From: Lindgomyces ingoldianus
Lineage: Eukaryota; Ascomycota; Dothideomycetes; Pleosporales; Lindgomycetaceae
Length of the DNA stretch: 64,000 nucleotides
Direction: 5' to 3'
Assembly (NCBI RefSeq): GCF_010093535.1
Contig: NW_022985163.1
Location: forward strand, 1,519,766 to 1,583,765
A program made the translations under genes and the position numbers. Shown here piece after piece: positions 1-11,108 of this stretch (position 1 is the first letter of the stretch; the number at the start of each line of letters is the position of its first letter). The notes under the pieces are model-generated. The model saw nothing but the letters and a program-made list of their open reading frames with translations. It did no database searches and was not told the DNA's origin.

Positions 1-420
1 TGGGTCCGAATGCGGTATGAATCCACTCAGAGGCATATGGGAGTGCGTGGGGACTCAGAGACCTGGGAATACCAATGACACCTATAGGCCTTGTACGTAG
101 GATATCAGAAAACTACCGAGCTAGCTACGGGGGCGAGGTGCGACTAAATACATGAGGGAATAGGGGTAACAGCAGGGGGCCGGGCAGAGTCGAGTCAGGG
201 TCGAGCCAGGGTCGGAGCCGATACGGAGACCCTTCGGATAGGTTCCGGGCGACCCGAGATGGAACGATTCATGAGAATCGTTACATATATGTGGGATTAC
301 CGCCCTAGCGACTCTCCTCTATAGTATGCCGTACGCGCTATACAGCTAGTATGTGAGATAGCTACTCCTAAAGTGCTAAGGCTTCTTAGAGACGCGTTTG
401 CAGGTGCGCGCTGTTTATAG
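1..420. other. GC-balanced island at the left edge, unassigned
   Basis: This stretch keeps many CpG and CpA dinucleotides, unlike the AT-rich DNA that starts at about 420. It holds a short GTCGAG..AGG direct repeat at about 189-221 and a small palindrome (AACGATT/AATCGTT arms) near 262-281. No coding frame is convincing. It could be the end of a mobile element that lies mostly outside the window, but no terminal repeat partner is visible. Confidence 0.4.
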
Positions 421-2034
421 GCTTTAGAACATAACAAAGGGTCTTTAATTAATTGCCTTACACGCTCTTATATAGCTGCTAAGGATATGTTAATAAGAGG
501 TATAATTATTAACCTTTTTAACTATTGCTGCTTATAATTAGCAATGTAGCAGGACTTTAAGGCTCTTTATATACAGGCTAAAGGTTTCTTATTTAAGTGC
601 TTTAACAGTAGCCTGCTAATGCGCTTAAAGGTTTTTAAAGATGTAAAGTAGAAGTTATAAAAAATTTCTTTGCTAGGCTATAAAAAGAAATTAGTAAACA
701 CTTAGAAATAAAACTTTACTAGTAGGCAGGTGCTAAGTTAGTTTCTTTTAGACTTAGATCTTCTAGTCTTATTATTCTTCCCTAAGTTAGAAACTTAACT
801 TTTTACTTTAAATATATCTTTTTTTATGCTACTTAAGAATATTAGATTTCTAAACTTACTTTTTTTAAAGTGTAATAAGTTAGTTACTTTTAATTATAGT
901 AAATATATGTTAACTGCTGTAAGATATTTTACTTTTAGAATAGCAACTTTATTAAAGGATTACTTGCTAAATATATTAGCAACTACTTAAAATTAATTTA
1001 TCTATATCTTTTTATCATGCTAATAGTAGACTTGTAATTATTGTTAAATAATAATATCTTAATATTTAACTAATTAGACACTAATATTTAGAACGCATAG
1101 TCCTTAGAAAAGATTAATTATCTAGTGTTATGTAAGTATTACATGTAGTAGTAGGCAAGTTTTGTAATTAGTTTTATTACCATATACTAATCTAAGTTAT
1201 GTGCTACTCCTGCTTATTATCCTAGTCTCTGTCCTACTTAGCCTTGCTTTTAGTCTTTGCTTTGCTTTTAGTCTTTGTCCTAGTCCTTATACTGCACCTT
1301 GTACTCCTTGTAGTCTAGGCCCTAACTTATTTTTTAATAATTAATATATTTATCTAGGATTTAATTTTTTTCTTTATTATAACTAAATTATCTTATGTTT
1401 TCTCTAATTTGTTGCAACTAGGCGCAGTAGGTTAGTTCAAGTGTCTAGTTATACAGGATTTCCTAGCTACTGTTAATTGCTATAAAAATAACTTCTTACT
1501 AAGCCACTATCTTAGTCTATTAGGCTAATGCATTTAAAAATGTAACTAGAAAGTAGCTTAAGCTGTTATTATACAACATAATAAGGTAGCACTATAGGCT
1601 GTTCTTGTACTAGGCCTAAGGCTGCTGCTAGAAGCATACTGCTTAAATATAATCTAGTAAGTTGCAGTTATAGTAATTTAAATAAGTAGGCTTAAAGATT
1701 ACCTTATTTTTCTACTTAACATAAAGAAATTCTCTAACAATTTTATTACTACTAAAAAGAGTTTATAAATAAATTATTTTTATTTAATAAGTACTTTATA
1801 CTCTTAGCTCTTTTTTTTTTAGAAAGAGGTTATAGGCACTAAATTTTTTCTCTTACACTTTTTAAAGCTTATAGTTATTATTTTTAATCTTAATCTAAAG
1901 TTAATCTTTATCCCACTAATAATTTATAGCTGCACAACGTAGTCTTACAGCCTAAGACTAAGGATATTTAGTAGCCTTAGGCTGCTTACGCGGTTCTAAT
2001 TAGACTCTATCTCTATTATGTTAGGGCTAAGCTA
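421..2034. other. AT-rich RIP-degraded DNA, no gene seen
   Basis: TA, TAG and TAA dominate and every frame is closed. A pyrimidine-rich run with repeated CTTTG/TTAGTC words lies at about 1220-1300. This is probably old retroelement sequence, but no domain is recognisable. Confidence 0.6.
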
Positions 2035-2480
2035 GTAATGGGGGTACGCTGCGCGATGTATGTCCGCCACGCGGAGGCACGCCACGCGATGAAGCTGCAC
2101 CACGTGACAGAGTTGCACCACGTGACAGAGGTGGTGATGGGGGCACACCACGTGATGGAGGTGCACCACGTGATGGGGGCGGACCACGTGCACCACGTGA
2201 TGGAGTTGGAGGTACACCACGTGGAGGTGCACCACGTGATGGAGTCGGAGGTACACCACGTGGAGGCGCACCACGTGATGGAGTTGGAGGTACACTACGT
2301 GGAGGTGCACCATGTGATGGAGTTGGAGGTGAATCACGTGATAATAGCACACCACGTGCGCCACGCGGTGCAGGTGTAGGTCCGCGATGCGGTGTAGGTC
2401 CGCCACAAGCTTGCTCTGTACTTGTGCGTGTCTAAGCAGCAGGCGTTGTTCTGTTTCCACTCCCGCCACAATTCCCGCCT
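2035..2480. repeat. GC-rich tandem repeat array dense in CACGTG
   Basis: Between about 2095 and 2365 the palindrome CACGTG occurs about a dozen times. The core is a 39-bp unit repeated about 3.5 times (about 2197-2335), flanked by shorter related units. The plus strand and two minus frames stay open because the repeat contains few stop words; the translations are His/Val-rich, or Pro/Arg/Gly-rich of the SRGAPPRGVPP type. Either the array is a minisatellite, or it is the repetitive part of a dead retroelement gag-like gene. The open frames alone do not prove coding. Two units carry single C/T or G/A changes that break the CACGTG core. Confidence 0.75.
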
Positions 2481-3262
2481 TGTGCGGATTAGCCCTAACT
2501 AAGATTAGAGGAGGGCGTTGTTAGGAAGTAATTACTACGCTGTGTTAGAGGGTAAGCTAGATTGTGTGTTATATCTTAAAGGGCTAGACAGCGCAGTCTA
2601 GCGCCTTACTAAATATGCTCTGTAAACTACTCTATAGCGCCCTAAAAGATTTATTTGCTATTCTAAAGTAAATTTATACTTACTAAAAATTTAGTTTATC
2701 TAGCTTTAAACATTATCTTTATTAAAGTAAAGTTATATATAGGTAAATTTTTCTTTTTTAAATTACTTTCTACATATATCTAGATATCTGCATAAAAAGA
2801 AGTAATATACTTGCTACTTTTTAATATAAATTCTAGGTAGGATTTAAGCATGCAGTAAACCTTTATTTTATTACCTCTGTAACTTTCTAGCTTTTTAAGA
2901 AGATTAGCTTTATAAACTATAACTAAAGGCTTATATATTTAATATCTTTAATTAAAGTATAGTTGCCTGTATACTTAATAAGTTAAATGTAAATTATTAA
3001 ATGCTTGCACACTTTAATGTGTAAGTAAGCATTGTGCATGCATGCTATGCTTATTACATGCAGGAAATTAATACTAAGCTAGGCCTTTAGTAAGATTTTC
3101 ACCTATAAAAGCTTTCTAGGGCTACTGTGCTCTATTTAGTGGCAATGTGCAACAGCATTTTAGTACTAGCACATTATCCTTAGGGATATTTATATTACTG
3201 TTTGTTCTTCTATTATCTTAGCCTAGTAATGCTAAAGGGGTTTAATTCTAGTTAGCGTTTAC
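2481..3262. other. AT-rich RIP-degraded DNA, no gene seen
   Basis: TA-rich sequence with all frames closed. A GCATGCATGC-like run sits near 3030-3060. No domain or terminal repeat is visible. Confidence 0.55.
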
Positions 3263-3516
3263 AGTCTAGCTAGAGCCCTCTAATGTCTAGCCCTCTGCTC
3301 TTTAGCTAGAGTTCTCTGCAGTCTGACTAGAGCCCTCTGCTCTCTAGCTAGAGTTCTTTGCAGTCTAGCCCTCTAGTGTCTAGCTAGAACCTCCTACTCT
3401 TTAGCTAGAGTCCTCTAATGTCTGGCTAGCACTTCCTGCTCTCTGGCCAGAGCCCTCTAATGCCTAGCTAGAGCCCCCTGTAACTTAGTTAGAGCCCTCT
3501 GCTTTTTAGTTAGAAC
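3263..3516. repeat. Degenerate ~21-bp minisatellite
   Basis: About a dozen imperfect copies of a unit close to CTAGCTAGAGCCCTCTGCT follow each other. The copies differ mostly by C/T and A/G transitions, as expected of RIP or deamination acting on a tandem array. No open reading frame accompanies it. Confidence 0.7.
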
Positions 3517-6500
3517 TAGAAGAGAACTAACTAGATTAGGCTAGAGTTACTAATAGTGTTTAGAAAGCTAAACTACTATCTTAAAAACCTTAGGTTTCTA
3601 AGACTATATTACTCTAGTTTAGTATTTAAGTGTAATTAAAAAAAGGTACTAAAGCAGAAACTAAATTGCTTATAAGTAAGTTACTTTTTTAATTATTACT
3701 AGTGTCTTCTGCACTTATAGCTAACGCTAATTAAGATAGCATAGTGTTAAAGCGCGCTTAAGTAAGTAATAAAGCTAATATTTCTAGCAGCTTAGCTGCT
3801 ATTTGCATTAGTTCCTTACTACTTAGTACTAGTTATTATGCCCTGCTAGACTAATTATAGTTAATAAGTAGTCTGTTTCTTAGAGAATGTTTAGAAGAGA
3901 GTAGAATTGTAGCAGCTGTAGCTTTAGTTATATCTAAATTACTAAGATAAGTATTATAAAAGGTTATTGCTGTATTATTAGGCCTGCTAATAATGTACTA
4001 AAGAAAAGATAATTCCTAGGCTTTTATACTACTGTACTATGCCTAGTGTACTAACTAGTTTATGTTCTAAAATCCTAGCTAGCAACATTTTTAATACACG
4101 CCTCTATCTTCTATTTTAGCTTTATAGGGAGATAAGCAGATGTTTACTCTAATAAATATTCTAAGCACATTTAGCTAAGTTAAAAGCTGCTAAGGCTTAT
4201 TATTTGCTAGTAGTTAAGCTTAAAAGCAGAATATAGTCTAGCTTAGGTTCTTGTACTATAGATTTTAGCACTCTCTATTAAAAATAGCTACTAGTCTTAT
4301 AAAAAGCTCTAATTTTTTTTTTTTAGTTTTTATATTTTAAATTTAATTTATTTAATAGCTGCAGTAATTTTAAGACCTGCTAAGTTTTCTATTTTAAGTT
4401 AAGAGTAATAGTAATGTAGGGGATTATGTAGCACAGGGGGAAATTGCAGGATTTTAGTGCTAATAAGGCCTTAAGCGCGCGCGATCTGTGTGACACTAAC
4501 AATTATCATGCATGTGCCTCTGTTAGCAGCATAGGCTTTAACAAATTTATATATTAAAGCTATGTTAGAATGCCTATTATCTCTACATAATAGCTAAAGA
4601 TCTCCTCTTTAATAAGCTTTAGAAGGGGCTAGGCATTAAACTTTTACAGACTCCCCTTAATGTAGTAAGCCTACCCCTAGGTTCTATAAATCCTCTTAAG
4701 AAGCCTACAACAGACAATAATTTCTAGAATATTAATGTATCCCTAGCTAGGATTCTCTCCCTAGCTGACTTTCTACAGCAGTTAAGCTTGACGTCAGACG
4801 TCCAGCACGCTCCCCTTTTGAGCTTCGCCCAGCACGATCCCATTCTAAGCTTCGCCCAGCACGATCCTATTCTGAGCTTCACCTAGTCTGACCTAATCAA
4901 AGCTAATTTCCTTTACAACTAGCTATTCTGTTAATAATGCTTTATCTTAGCCGAAAATAATTAATCTAACGTACTTTTATTCTAAACCCTATTTAAACTT
5001 AATCTAATTAAATTGCAACTTATAGCAGACTACTAAGGAATAGCAGCACTTTTGTATAAAGGCTTAGATCTTATGCTGTTTAGAACAAAAGATTAACCCT
5101 AACTATAGGGATCTACTTCTATAAGCGTTCCTCTTAGAAGCATGCAAGAACAAGACTACTCTACACTCTATTAAATGTATGTGCTTATGCAAATTAGTGC
5201 GCTTAACTAACCTATATTAGGGTTAAGACCTTATAAGAGAAAGTTAAAAACTAGGCACACTATATTACAGCCTTTAAAAGATAGAGTTTTTATGTTTAGC
5301 AGAAGATAAACTACCTTTAAAAGAAAGTAAAGCCTTAAAAAAATTATTAAGTAAATACATTTAAAAGAGGGTATAGTAGCGTAATCTTTTTATAAATAGC
5401 TTAATAAATTTTAATTAACTTTTTTATTATACCTTTGCTATTTAATGCTTTATAAAAGTAGAAATTTCTTATGTCCTCTTAAATTTTAGAGTTTTGTCTT
5501 GTTTCTATTAACATTCTTTGCAGCTAGGCTATCTCTTTTTTAAAGTTAATAGTTTTTTTTAAAGTTATTTTATGTCTACTATTAATATACTGTTTTAATA
5601 TTATTTATAAAAGAATATATTTAAGATTTATGTAGGTTTTATAATCTTTTATGTAGTATACTATTTTAGGACGCTGTATTATTTCTTACTAGCCCTACTA
5701 ACTTAGTTTAGCAGCTTAGATGCACACTTTATTATCTTAATTCTAACACTTTTTAAAACTATATTTTATCTTATCTAAAATAGCCTTAAGAAAGTACTAT
5801 ATCTAGTTAGACAAATTCTACAGAGGGCTAGCAATTTTACATAGTAATCTTCTTTAACAATGTAATAAGGAGCAAAGATTAAGCTACTCTAATATGCAGC
5901 GCCCTAATCTTTAAGGTAAAAGTAAAGGAAGATTACTTCTTATAGTAGCTCTAGATTAAGAGGCAATGTCTATAGAAGTTAAAATAACACAAGAACAGGC
6001 TTAAATACCTATAAAACATGCTCTACTAGTTTATATAATAGGACTGCTAACAGCTAGCGTAGCAGAGAGTAATATAATAATGTTAGAGAGCATTATTGCT
6101 AATAATTTAGAATTTAAAATATAGGCAGAGACTTAACTTAAATAATCTATAAAGTTATCTTAATGCTACTAAAAGAATACTAATGTTAAGTTATCTTAAA
6201 ATAATTTCTAATTTTAATTGCACTTTTTGTCTTTATAATAGTCTAACATGTCTATTATATATCTCTTCTTCTATAAAAGTGTAACCCCTTCTTAGCCTTA
6301 TAATAACAGAGTAGATAAACTAGAAATTTAGGGGAAACTTAACTTAAGTAGTGACATTTAATCTAGGGTTAATGCATATCTAAAGCTGCCTTGCATAAAC
6401 AAGCGCAGTCTAACACAACGTCCCATAGGAGATGTTGCATTTCAGACAGTGATACTGGTGCCGCTCTAGGCCTATAGCATGCCATGATTCCTCTGTATTT

Positions 6501-6640
6501 TCCTCTAACAGGCAACACACTAAACTAACAATTAGTCTTGCAAAGTAAACCTGTAAGGCTATGTAGAAGGACTCTAAGGGCCAGACGTGTACTTATACTA
6601 ACGTTTTATAATTAGAACACCCTAAATTGAATTATTGCTA
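3517..6640. other. AT-rich RIP-degraded DNA, no gene seen
   Basis: Mostly TA-rich with closed frames. Apart from the 27-bp array at 4803-4883, there is a small CpG-bearing patch near 4470-4500 and a less mutated stretch at 6360-6600. It ends exactly at the TA dinucleotide that flanks the transposon starting at 6641. Confidence 0.55.
4803..4883. repeat. Three-copy 27-bp tandem repeat
   Basis: Three consecutive 27-bp units each start with CAGCACG and contain AGCTTC. The third copy carries transitions relative to the first two. The array lies in RIP-degraded DNA but keeps several CpG sites. Confidence 0.75.
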
Positions 6641-6681
6641 ACGTTCCCCCCAGCGTACCGGAAAACCCACCGTGCCGGAAA
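6641..6681 (+). repeat. Left terminal inverted repeat of the 4.5-kb element
   Basis: It starts ACGTTCCCCCC and ends GTGCCGGAAA. It pairs with 11068-11108 on the other strand with five mismatches, and is preceded by TA. Confidence 0.85.
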
Positions 6682-7458
6682 ATACGAGGGGTACTTCGAC
6701 TTCAAGCGACTATAACTCTGTGCGCACATTAAGCTTTGCTATATTTCTTTATAAGCCATGTACTATAGCTAATTTTGAATATCTGGGATACCTCCTACTT
6801 CTAAATTACATTCGCATCGTCGCCTTCAGGCTTGATTCGCAGAGAGCCTCCTTCTATAGCGTATCAGACTTTCTTCTCCACAGCACTACTGCCATGCCCT
6901 TACTACTCAAAATTCTCGTAAAAGGGTCTTATCCAAGCCTTAGAACCTCACTCCGATGCTGGCAAGTCATGATTAGCCTTGTGCCTAGTATCGCGCGCAA
7001 ATTCATACAAGGTCGCCACGCGGGTTAGTACTTCCAATCAAAGCAATTACCAATACCAGCTAGTGCGAAACGACCCTGCACGTCCTATATAATCATCACC
7101 TTGTAATTTACTTATGTCATCTAGTAAGCCAAGCTTGTGGCTGTAAGCGGCTGTGCGGACGCTCGGGATGTGAAGGTCCGACTGAGATCGGGAGTTCGAG
7201 TCCTTCCAACTAGCATAGCGGCTCCTGCCGCGGCTATAATGCTCGGCCATATTCGCGGTAGACATTAAGGGACGACTTGCATCAAAGTATTATACCTTAA
7301 AGTAGATAGAAGGGTGATGATTAAGTTAGTATTAAGACGCTTGCTGACAGGGTTCTCAGCTTGCGGGGCGGGGTAGGCCAGGTCAAGAGCTGCATTTTTC
7401 ATTCCACACCGGCGGCCGTAGCATCGACAAAGTCCTACTATATCCCTTGGTTTACAGA
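6682..7458. other. Subterminal non-coding region of the element
   Basis: GC-balanced sequence between the left inverted repeat and the passenger gene. A plus-strand frame of 118 codons at 6672-7028 begins inside the inverted repeat, starts without ATG and resembles nothing I know. I treat it as non-coding. The last ~100 bases before 7459 are the likely promoter of the passenger gene. Confidence 0.5.
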
Positions 7459-8637
7459 ATGGCAGCTCCGCGGAGCATACTTGCCGAATCTTCGTCGGCC
7501 TCGCAACAGCTTGGACGCCTAGTCCAAGCTCAGCTTTTGAAAGTAGGGCAGCGCACCAGTACTCGCCGCCCGGAGACTCTTGGCGATCTGAGGGCCATGG
7601 TGGACGCGCTCTCTTCCCTGTCCGATATCTGCATAACCGTCCTGGATGATATCCGCGCGCGGGGGCAAGAGAGAAAACTCTCTACGGCGGTGGAGGAGAT
7701 AGAGAACGTACTTGAGTGGACTGAGCGTTCGCCTCCCATACGTTTAGTTCATGCCCTACGAGAGCTATATTAACCCGGCCTTGCCTTAGTGCTTCACGAT
7801 GTTAATATCGAGACGGCTCCCTCCGATCCTGAATTCCTCTTCCGGGCACACCGGCACGTGGGCACGAGCTAACTAACGTTCGAACCAGAATCAGAAGTGC
7901 CTTTTGATCTTGAGTTTAAGCGCACCTTCTCCGTGAACAAATTCGCGGCACTCTTAGCCAAACATCTAGGCAAGACACAAGAGGAGAAGAGGACAGGGGA
8001 TAGGGTAGAGACATGCTTCCTATCCATGAGTCCGGTACTAGAATGGACGGTTCACGCAACAGGGCAGAAGTGGAAGGACGGGGAAGCGGACGAGACAGTC
8101 GGCCTTGCCGTCTTCGATGCTAGGAGGCTGCGGCAGACTCCAGACCTAACCATTTTCCGTGTCTCCAACATCCTCCAGTTTCTCAAAGGCCGGGGTAAAG
8201 GGGAGCTCATCCCGCGGGGCATCCAAGAGTGGGCACAGAACTGTGATGAGTACGTGTTGATGGGTAAGGTGCACAGGGGCGGGTTACTTCGGTGGGTTCC
8301 GTGGACGGAGCTGTATGGGTCAGGATTTCTATCGAGCCGCTTCCTCAGGGCATACACCCTAGGGAAATATCGCCAGTGGAGGGACGAGGTATACGATGCT
8401 GCGGGATGCGTTGAGGCGGAAGATGTCTGTCGGAAGGTTGTCGAATTCGGGAAGATGCTAGCAGGGCGAAAGGTTAGCAACCTTCTACCACTCGTGGAAT
8501 TAATCCTTAAACCGGGTTTCCAATTCTGGGAGTTAAAAGCCAATGCGTCAGAGGAGGTCGTTAAAGCAAGGGTTTACGAACTTGTTGATGAGTCGATGCT
8601 AGGGGAGTTTTTCAGGCTTAAGATATCTGGCGACTGA
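7459..8637 (+). pseudogene. DUF7587-like passenger gene with two in-frame TAA stops
   Basis: From the ATG at 7459 one reading frame runs 392 codons to the TGA at 8635, interrupted only by TAA at 7771-7773 and TAA at 7870-7872. Both could come from CAA (Gln) by C-to-T change. The second half resembles the fungal DUF7587 domain: a start near DPEFLFRAHR, then FAALLAKHLG and later FLKGRGKGELIPRGIQEW. The domain's function is unknown. The N-terminal third is Ser/Arg-rich and unassigned. A 48-nt intron (GT at 7742, AG at 7788-7789, with a TATTAAC branch-like word) could remove the first stop in frame, but no intron of normal size removes the second. I therefore call it a pseudogene, with the caveat that translation from a downstream start is possible. 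The gene lies inside the transposon, opposite to the transposase. It could instead be a host gene caught between two elements. Confidence 0.65.
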
Positions 8638-8810
8638 GAGTGTAGCGGAAGCGCTTCAGCTAGTATAGGTTAAGATATATGCTCAATTCTAGTCTAACTG
8701 TAATGATCGCTAGATACATCTTAAAGTAGCATCTGCCTTATTAAGCTTTTATTCTCTCTATATAACCTGCGCAACTCCCAGCGTAAGATCACCCCTTCAA
8801 CAATACTGTC

Positions 8811-10493
8811 CTAATACATCCGTGCTACTGGGGCCCTCCATGGCGCTACTGGGGCCCTCGCTGGCTCTGGCACTTCGCTCATCCGCGCCACTTTGGCCTC
8901 CGGCTCTGCCTCTGGCGCAGGACTTTTGCGCTTACGACCGCGTTTTCCCTTGCTTGCGGTAGCTTTCTCTTTCGCAGCACGTTTCGCTCGTGCCTCCTCA
9001 AGGTCCTCATAGCTCATCACCGTCGCCTTCCCTAGGACCACTGATCTGGTTGATCGGCGAACTTTAGCTTCGTTGTTTATCTTGAACAAGAATCAATTTT
9101 AATCCTAAAGGAGGGTTTGTTTGGCAAATGATATTTGAGCAGCACTTGCAAGCTTCTGTATGTGCCTCTGCATGCGCTGCTTACTTAGCTCATTAAGAGC
9201 ACAAGCCTCCTGTTTAATCAGATTATGCAACAACGTAAGATCCTCTGTTGTCACAGGCGTTACAGGCGTTATAGGCGTTTGCAGTACTTCGTGTTGCGGA
9301 CAAGACCCCACCACCTTATTAGCTTTCGGAACAGTAAGTTCAGCAGGGGGCTTCAGTGTATGTCGAAGTACTCTCTCCGGATTGAGCAGAAACAAACCAG
9401 TCGCAGCCCACCCAGCTGTGATATTCTTCTTAGTCAACGCCCTTTCCCTTGCAGGCTTGTATAGGGAGGTAAAATGCTCCTTACCAACTGTGTCTAAACC
9501 TCCTCGATAGAGTCGTTCAACCTGGTCGCGATAGGCTGTCTTCAAAGGCGCAAAGACTCCAACATCACAGGGCTGGAGCTTGTGAGAGGTGTGAGAGGGG
9601 GGACAGCACAGGATAATGTTGTTTGCAAAGCAAAACTCCAAGATCTCGAGGGTTTCATGTGTCCCGAAGCCGTCGCAGATTAGTACCCGTGGTTTGCCGT
9701 TAGCCAGTCCTTTAGTTTGGGGATCAAATACACGCGTAAGCCACTCTAAGTTAATTTTAGAGTCGTTATATCCATTTTCCGAGTGTGCGTAATGCCATCC
9801 AGGTGTTGGGTACGTGGTCCAGTTGCTTCGGTGGGTTGAAGCTGGCCAGATGACAAGAGGGAGTAGCGACCTACCGTTAGCACTAACACACTCAATAGCA
9901 GTTATTATTGTCCGCTTGACACCTGCACCTCTATAGTCTCGTAGGTCGTCCTTACTTACAAGGACTTTGACGGAGCCAAGCATGCCTAACATAACTCCCG
10001 TCTCGTCCATGTTGTAGCAATTTTCTGGCAGAATAGCCGGTTCATTTACTACTCTTCCAATCACCTCAAACCAGTGTGTGATCTTAACGTATGTATTCTT
10101 TTTGTGACGTTTCCAGTCTATCGACCTAACTCTTCTCGCTCTGAGTTCGGGATGGCGTTTCTCGAAGGCCTGAGCCCAGTTCTTGCCCGGGGGCTTGATT
10201 GGTTTGTTCGTCGTGGACCGCTGGCGGGCGAGACTGAAGGCTAGCAAAGGTAAAAACTTTAATCAAACAGGTTGCCCAAGATCAGACATTAGTAATAAAA
10301 ACGAAACAAGAGCTTTCTCTTCCTCTAGGGTAAGGTATTGCTGGCGTTGGGCTTTTTCCTCTATGGAGGGACGTCCGTGTGCGCGATAATAGACCGTAGT
10401 GAGAGGGACATCGCCTCGTTCTGATAGGGCAGCCCATGTTCTAGGTACATCTGGAGGGAGACCTTGCGCCAGTACTTGGCTGGCTCGGTCCAT
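8811..10493 (-). pseudogene. Fot1/pogo-family DDE transposase broken by four C-to-T type stops
   Basis: A single minus-strand frame runs from the ATG at 10493 to the TAG at 8811-8813 (about 560 codons). The N-terminus is a CENP-B/Psq-type helix-turn-helix region (LTTVYYRAHGRPS, EEKALVSFLL). The DDE domain follows, with the first Asp in YNMDETGV, the second in LICDGFGTHETLE, and the SHTSHKLQPCDVGVFAPLK block. The C-terminus is basic with AT-hook-like KGKRGRKRK. The frame carries internal stops at 10265-10263 (TGA), 9107-9105 (TAG), 9101-9099 (TAA) and 9095-9093 (TGA). The reading frame never shifts, and each stop is one C-to-T change from CGA, CAG or CAA. The first stop separates the DNA-binding part from the catalytic part, so this copy should be inactive. 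The element family would cut and paste at TA sites. Confidence 0.9.
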
Positions 10494-10543
10494 GGCTACG
10501 ATTGTGATGGGTTATTAGGCACGAGAGACAGCCAGCACAAAGA

Positions 10544-10574
10544 CAGGTGGCAACAAAGGCAGGTGGCAACAAAG
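10544..10574 (-). repeat. Direct 15-bp repeat upstream of the transposase start
   Basis: CAGGTGGCAACAAAG occurs at 10544-10558 and again at 10560-10574, about 50-80 bases 5' of the transposase ATG. It may be a subterminal transposase-binding or promoter repeat, which is an inference from position only. Confidence 0.5.
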
Positions 10575-11067
10575 AACGCTTGGGCTGCTAAAAATAGCCA
10601 GCACGTGACCTTTAGTAGATGATTCGAGAAGGGCGCCACACTTTGAGTCCGTTAGGCATAGCGTAAAATACAATACAACTGGTTAGATATCATTATTCGC
10701 ACTACGTAAGGGCGCTAAACCCTCATGCCAAGACACACTGTAGACCCTTTCGCCCGGATAAATCCGGAGTGCATACTTTCTAGAGCTAAGTACCTTTAAA
10801 GTTTAGAGTTATATTCTTTGGTTATAGAATTATCAGTTTAATTCTCCAAAATATAAAATTTTGTAGATAGTCGTGGTGTAGCAGGGGGGTAACGCTTATG
10901 CAGTTCTAGATACTCTAAAAGGTTTGATCGACAGCATAATCAAGAGCGTTGTATTTTTTTAGCTGCACACTGGTTTCCTAGGGAGAAATATCTAAAGAAT
11001 AATAATAGATTAATTATAACTTGACAGAATCGCGGGGAAGAGAGTTGCGATGCTTAAACATAGATTC

Positions 11068-11108
11068 TTTCCGGCACAGGGGGTTTTCCGCTACGCAGGG
11101 GGGGACGT
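11068..11108 (-). repeat. Right terminal inverted repeat of the 4.5-kb element
   Basis: Reverse complement of the left repeat with five mismatches. It ends in ACGT immediately before TA at 11109-11110. Confidence 0.85.

Larger units (their letters stand above)
6641..11108 (-). mobile_element. 4,468-bp Tc1/mariner-type (Fot1/pogo) element with passenger gene
   Basis: The ends are 41-bp terminal inverted repeats (6641-6681 and 11068-11108) matching at 36 of 41 positions. Each starts ACGT followed by a C-run and contains two CCGGAAA words. The element is bounded on both sides by TA (6639-6640 and 11109-11110), the target duplication expected of Tc1/mariner elements. Inside, on the minus strand, is a DDE transposase frame of the Fot1/pogo type (8811-10493), and on the plus strand an unrelated DUF7587-like gene (7459-8637). 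The interior keeps balanced GC while the flanks are strongly AT-rich, so the insertion is younger than the RIP of its surroundings, or escaped most of it. Known Fot1-like elements are about 2 kb; this is over twice that, and the extra length is the passenger gene and flanks. An alternative is that the transposase belongs to a smaller nested element whose own ends I could not find. Confidence 0.75.

Noticed and set aside
2027..2469. Repetitive proteins on both strands of the CACGTG array
   Set aside because: Open frames in all directions follow from the repeat unit itself, and there is no start context, homology or neighbouring coding sequence.
6672..7028. 118-codon plus-strand frame beginning in the left inverted repeat
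   Set aside because: No ATG start, no motif, and it overlaps the terminal repeat.
7130..7220. tRNA-like stretch (GGGAGTTCGAGTCC resembling a T-arm)
   Set aside because: The stem flanking the TTCGAGT loop does not pair, and no acceptor, D-arm or anticodon arm can be drawn.
9160..9510. Plus-strand frames across the transposase
   Set aside because: They are the antisense of well-conserved DDE coding sequence.
8634..10653. Possible inner inverted repeat pair (8634-8649 and 10638-10653, 13 of 16 matches) that would define a smaller nested Fot1 element
   Set aside because: A match this short is expected by chance given how many positions I compared, the left copy overlaps the end of the DUF7587 frame, and no TA duplication fits. 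It remains the main rival to the cargo model.
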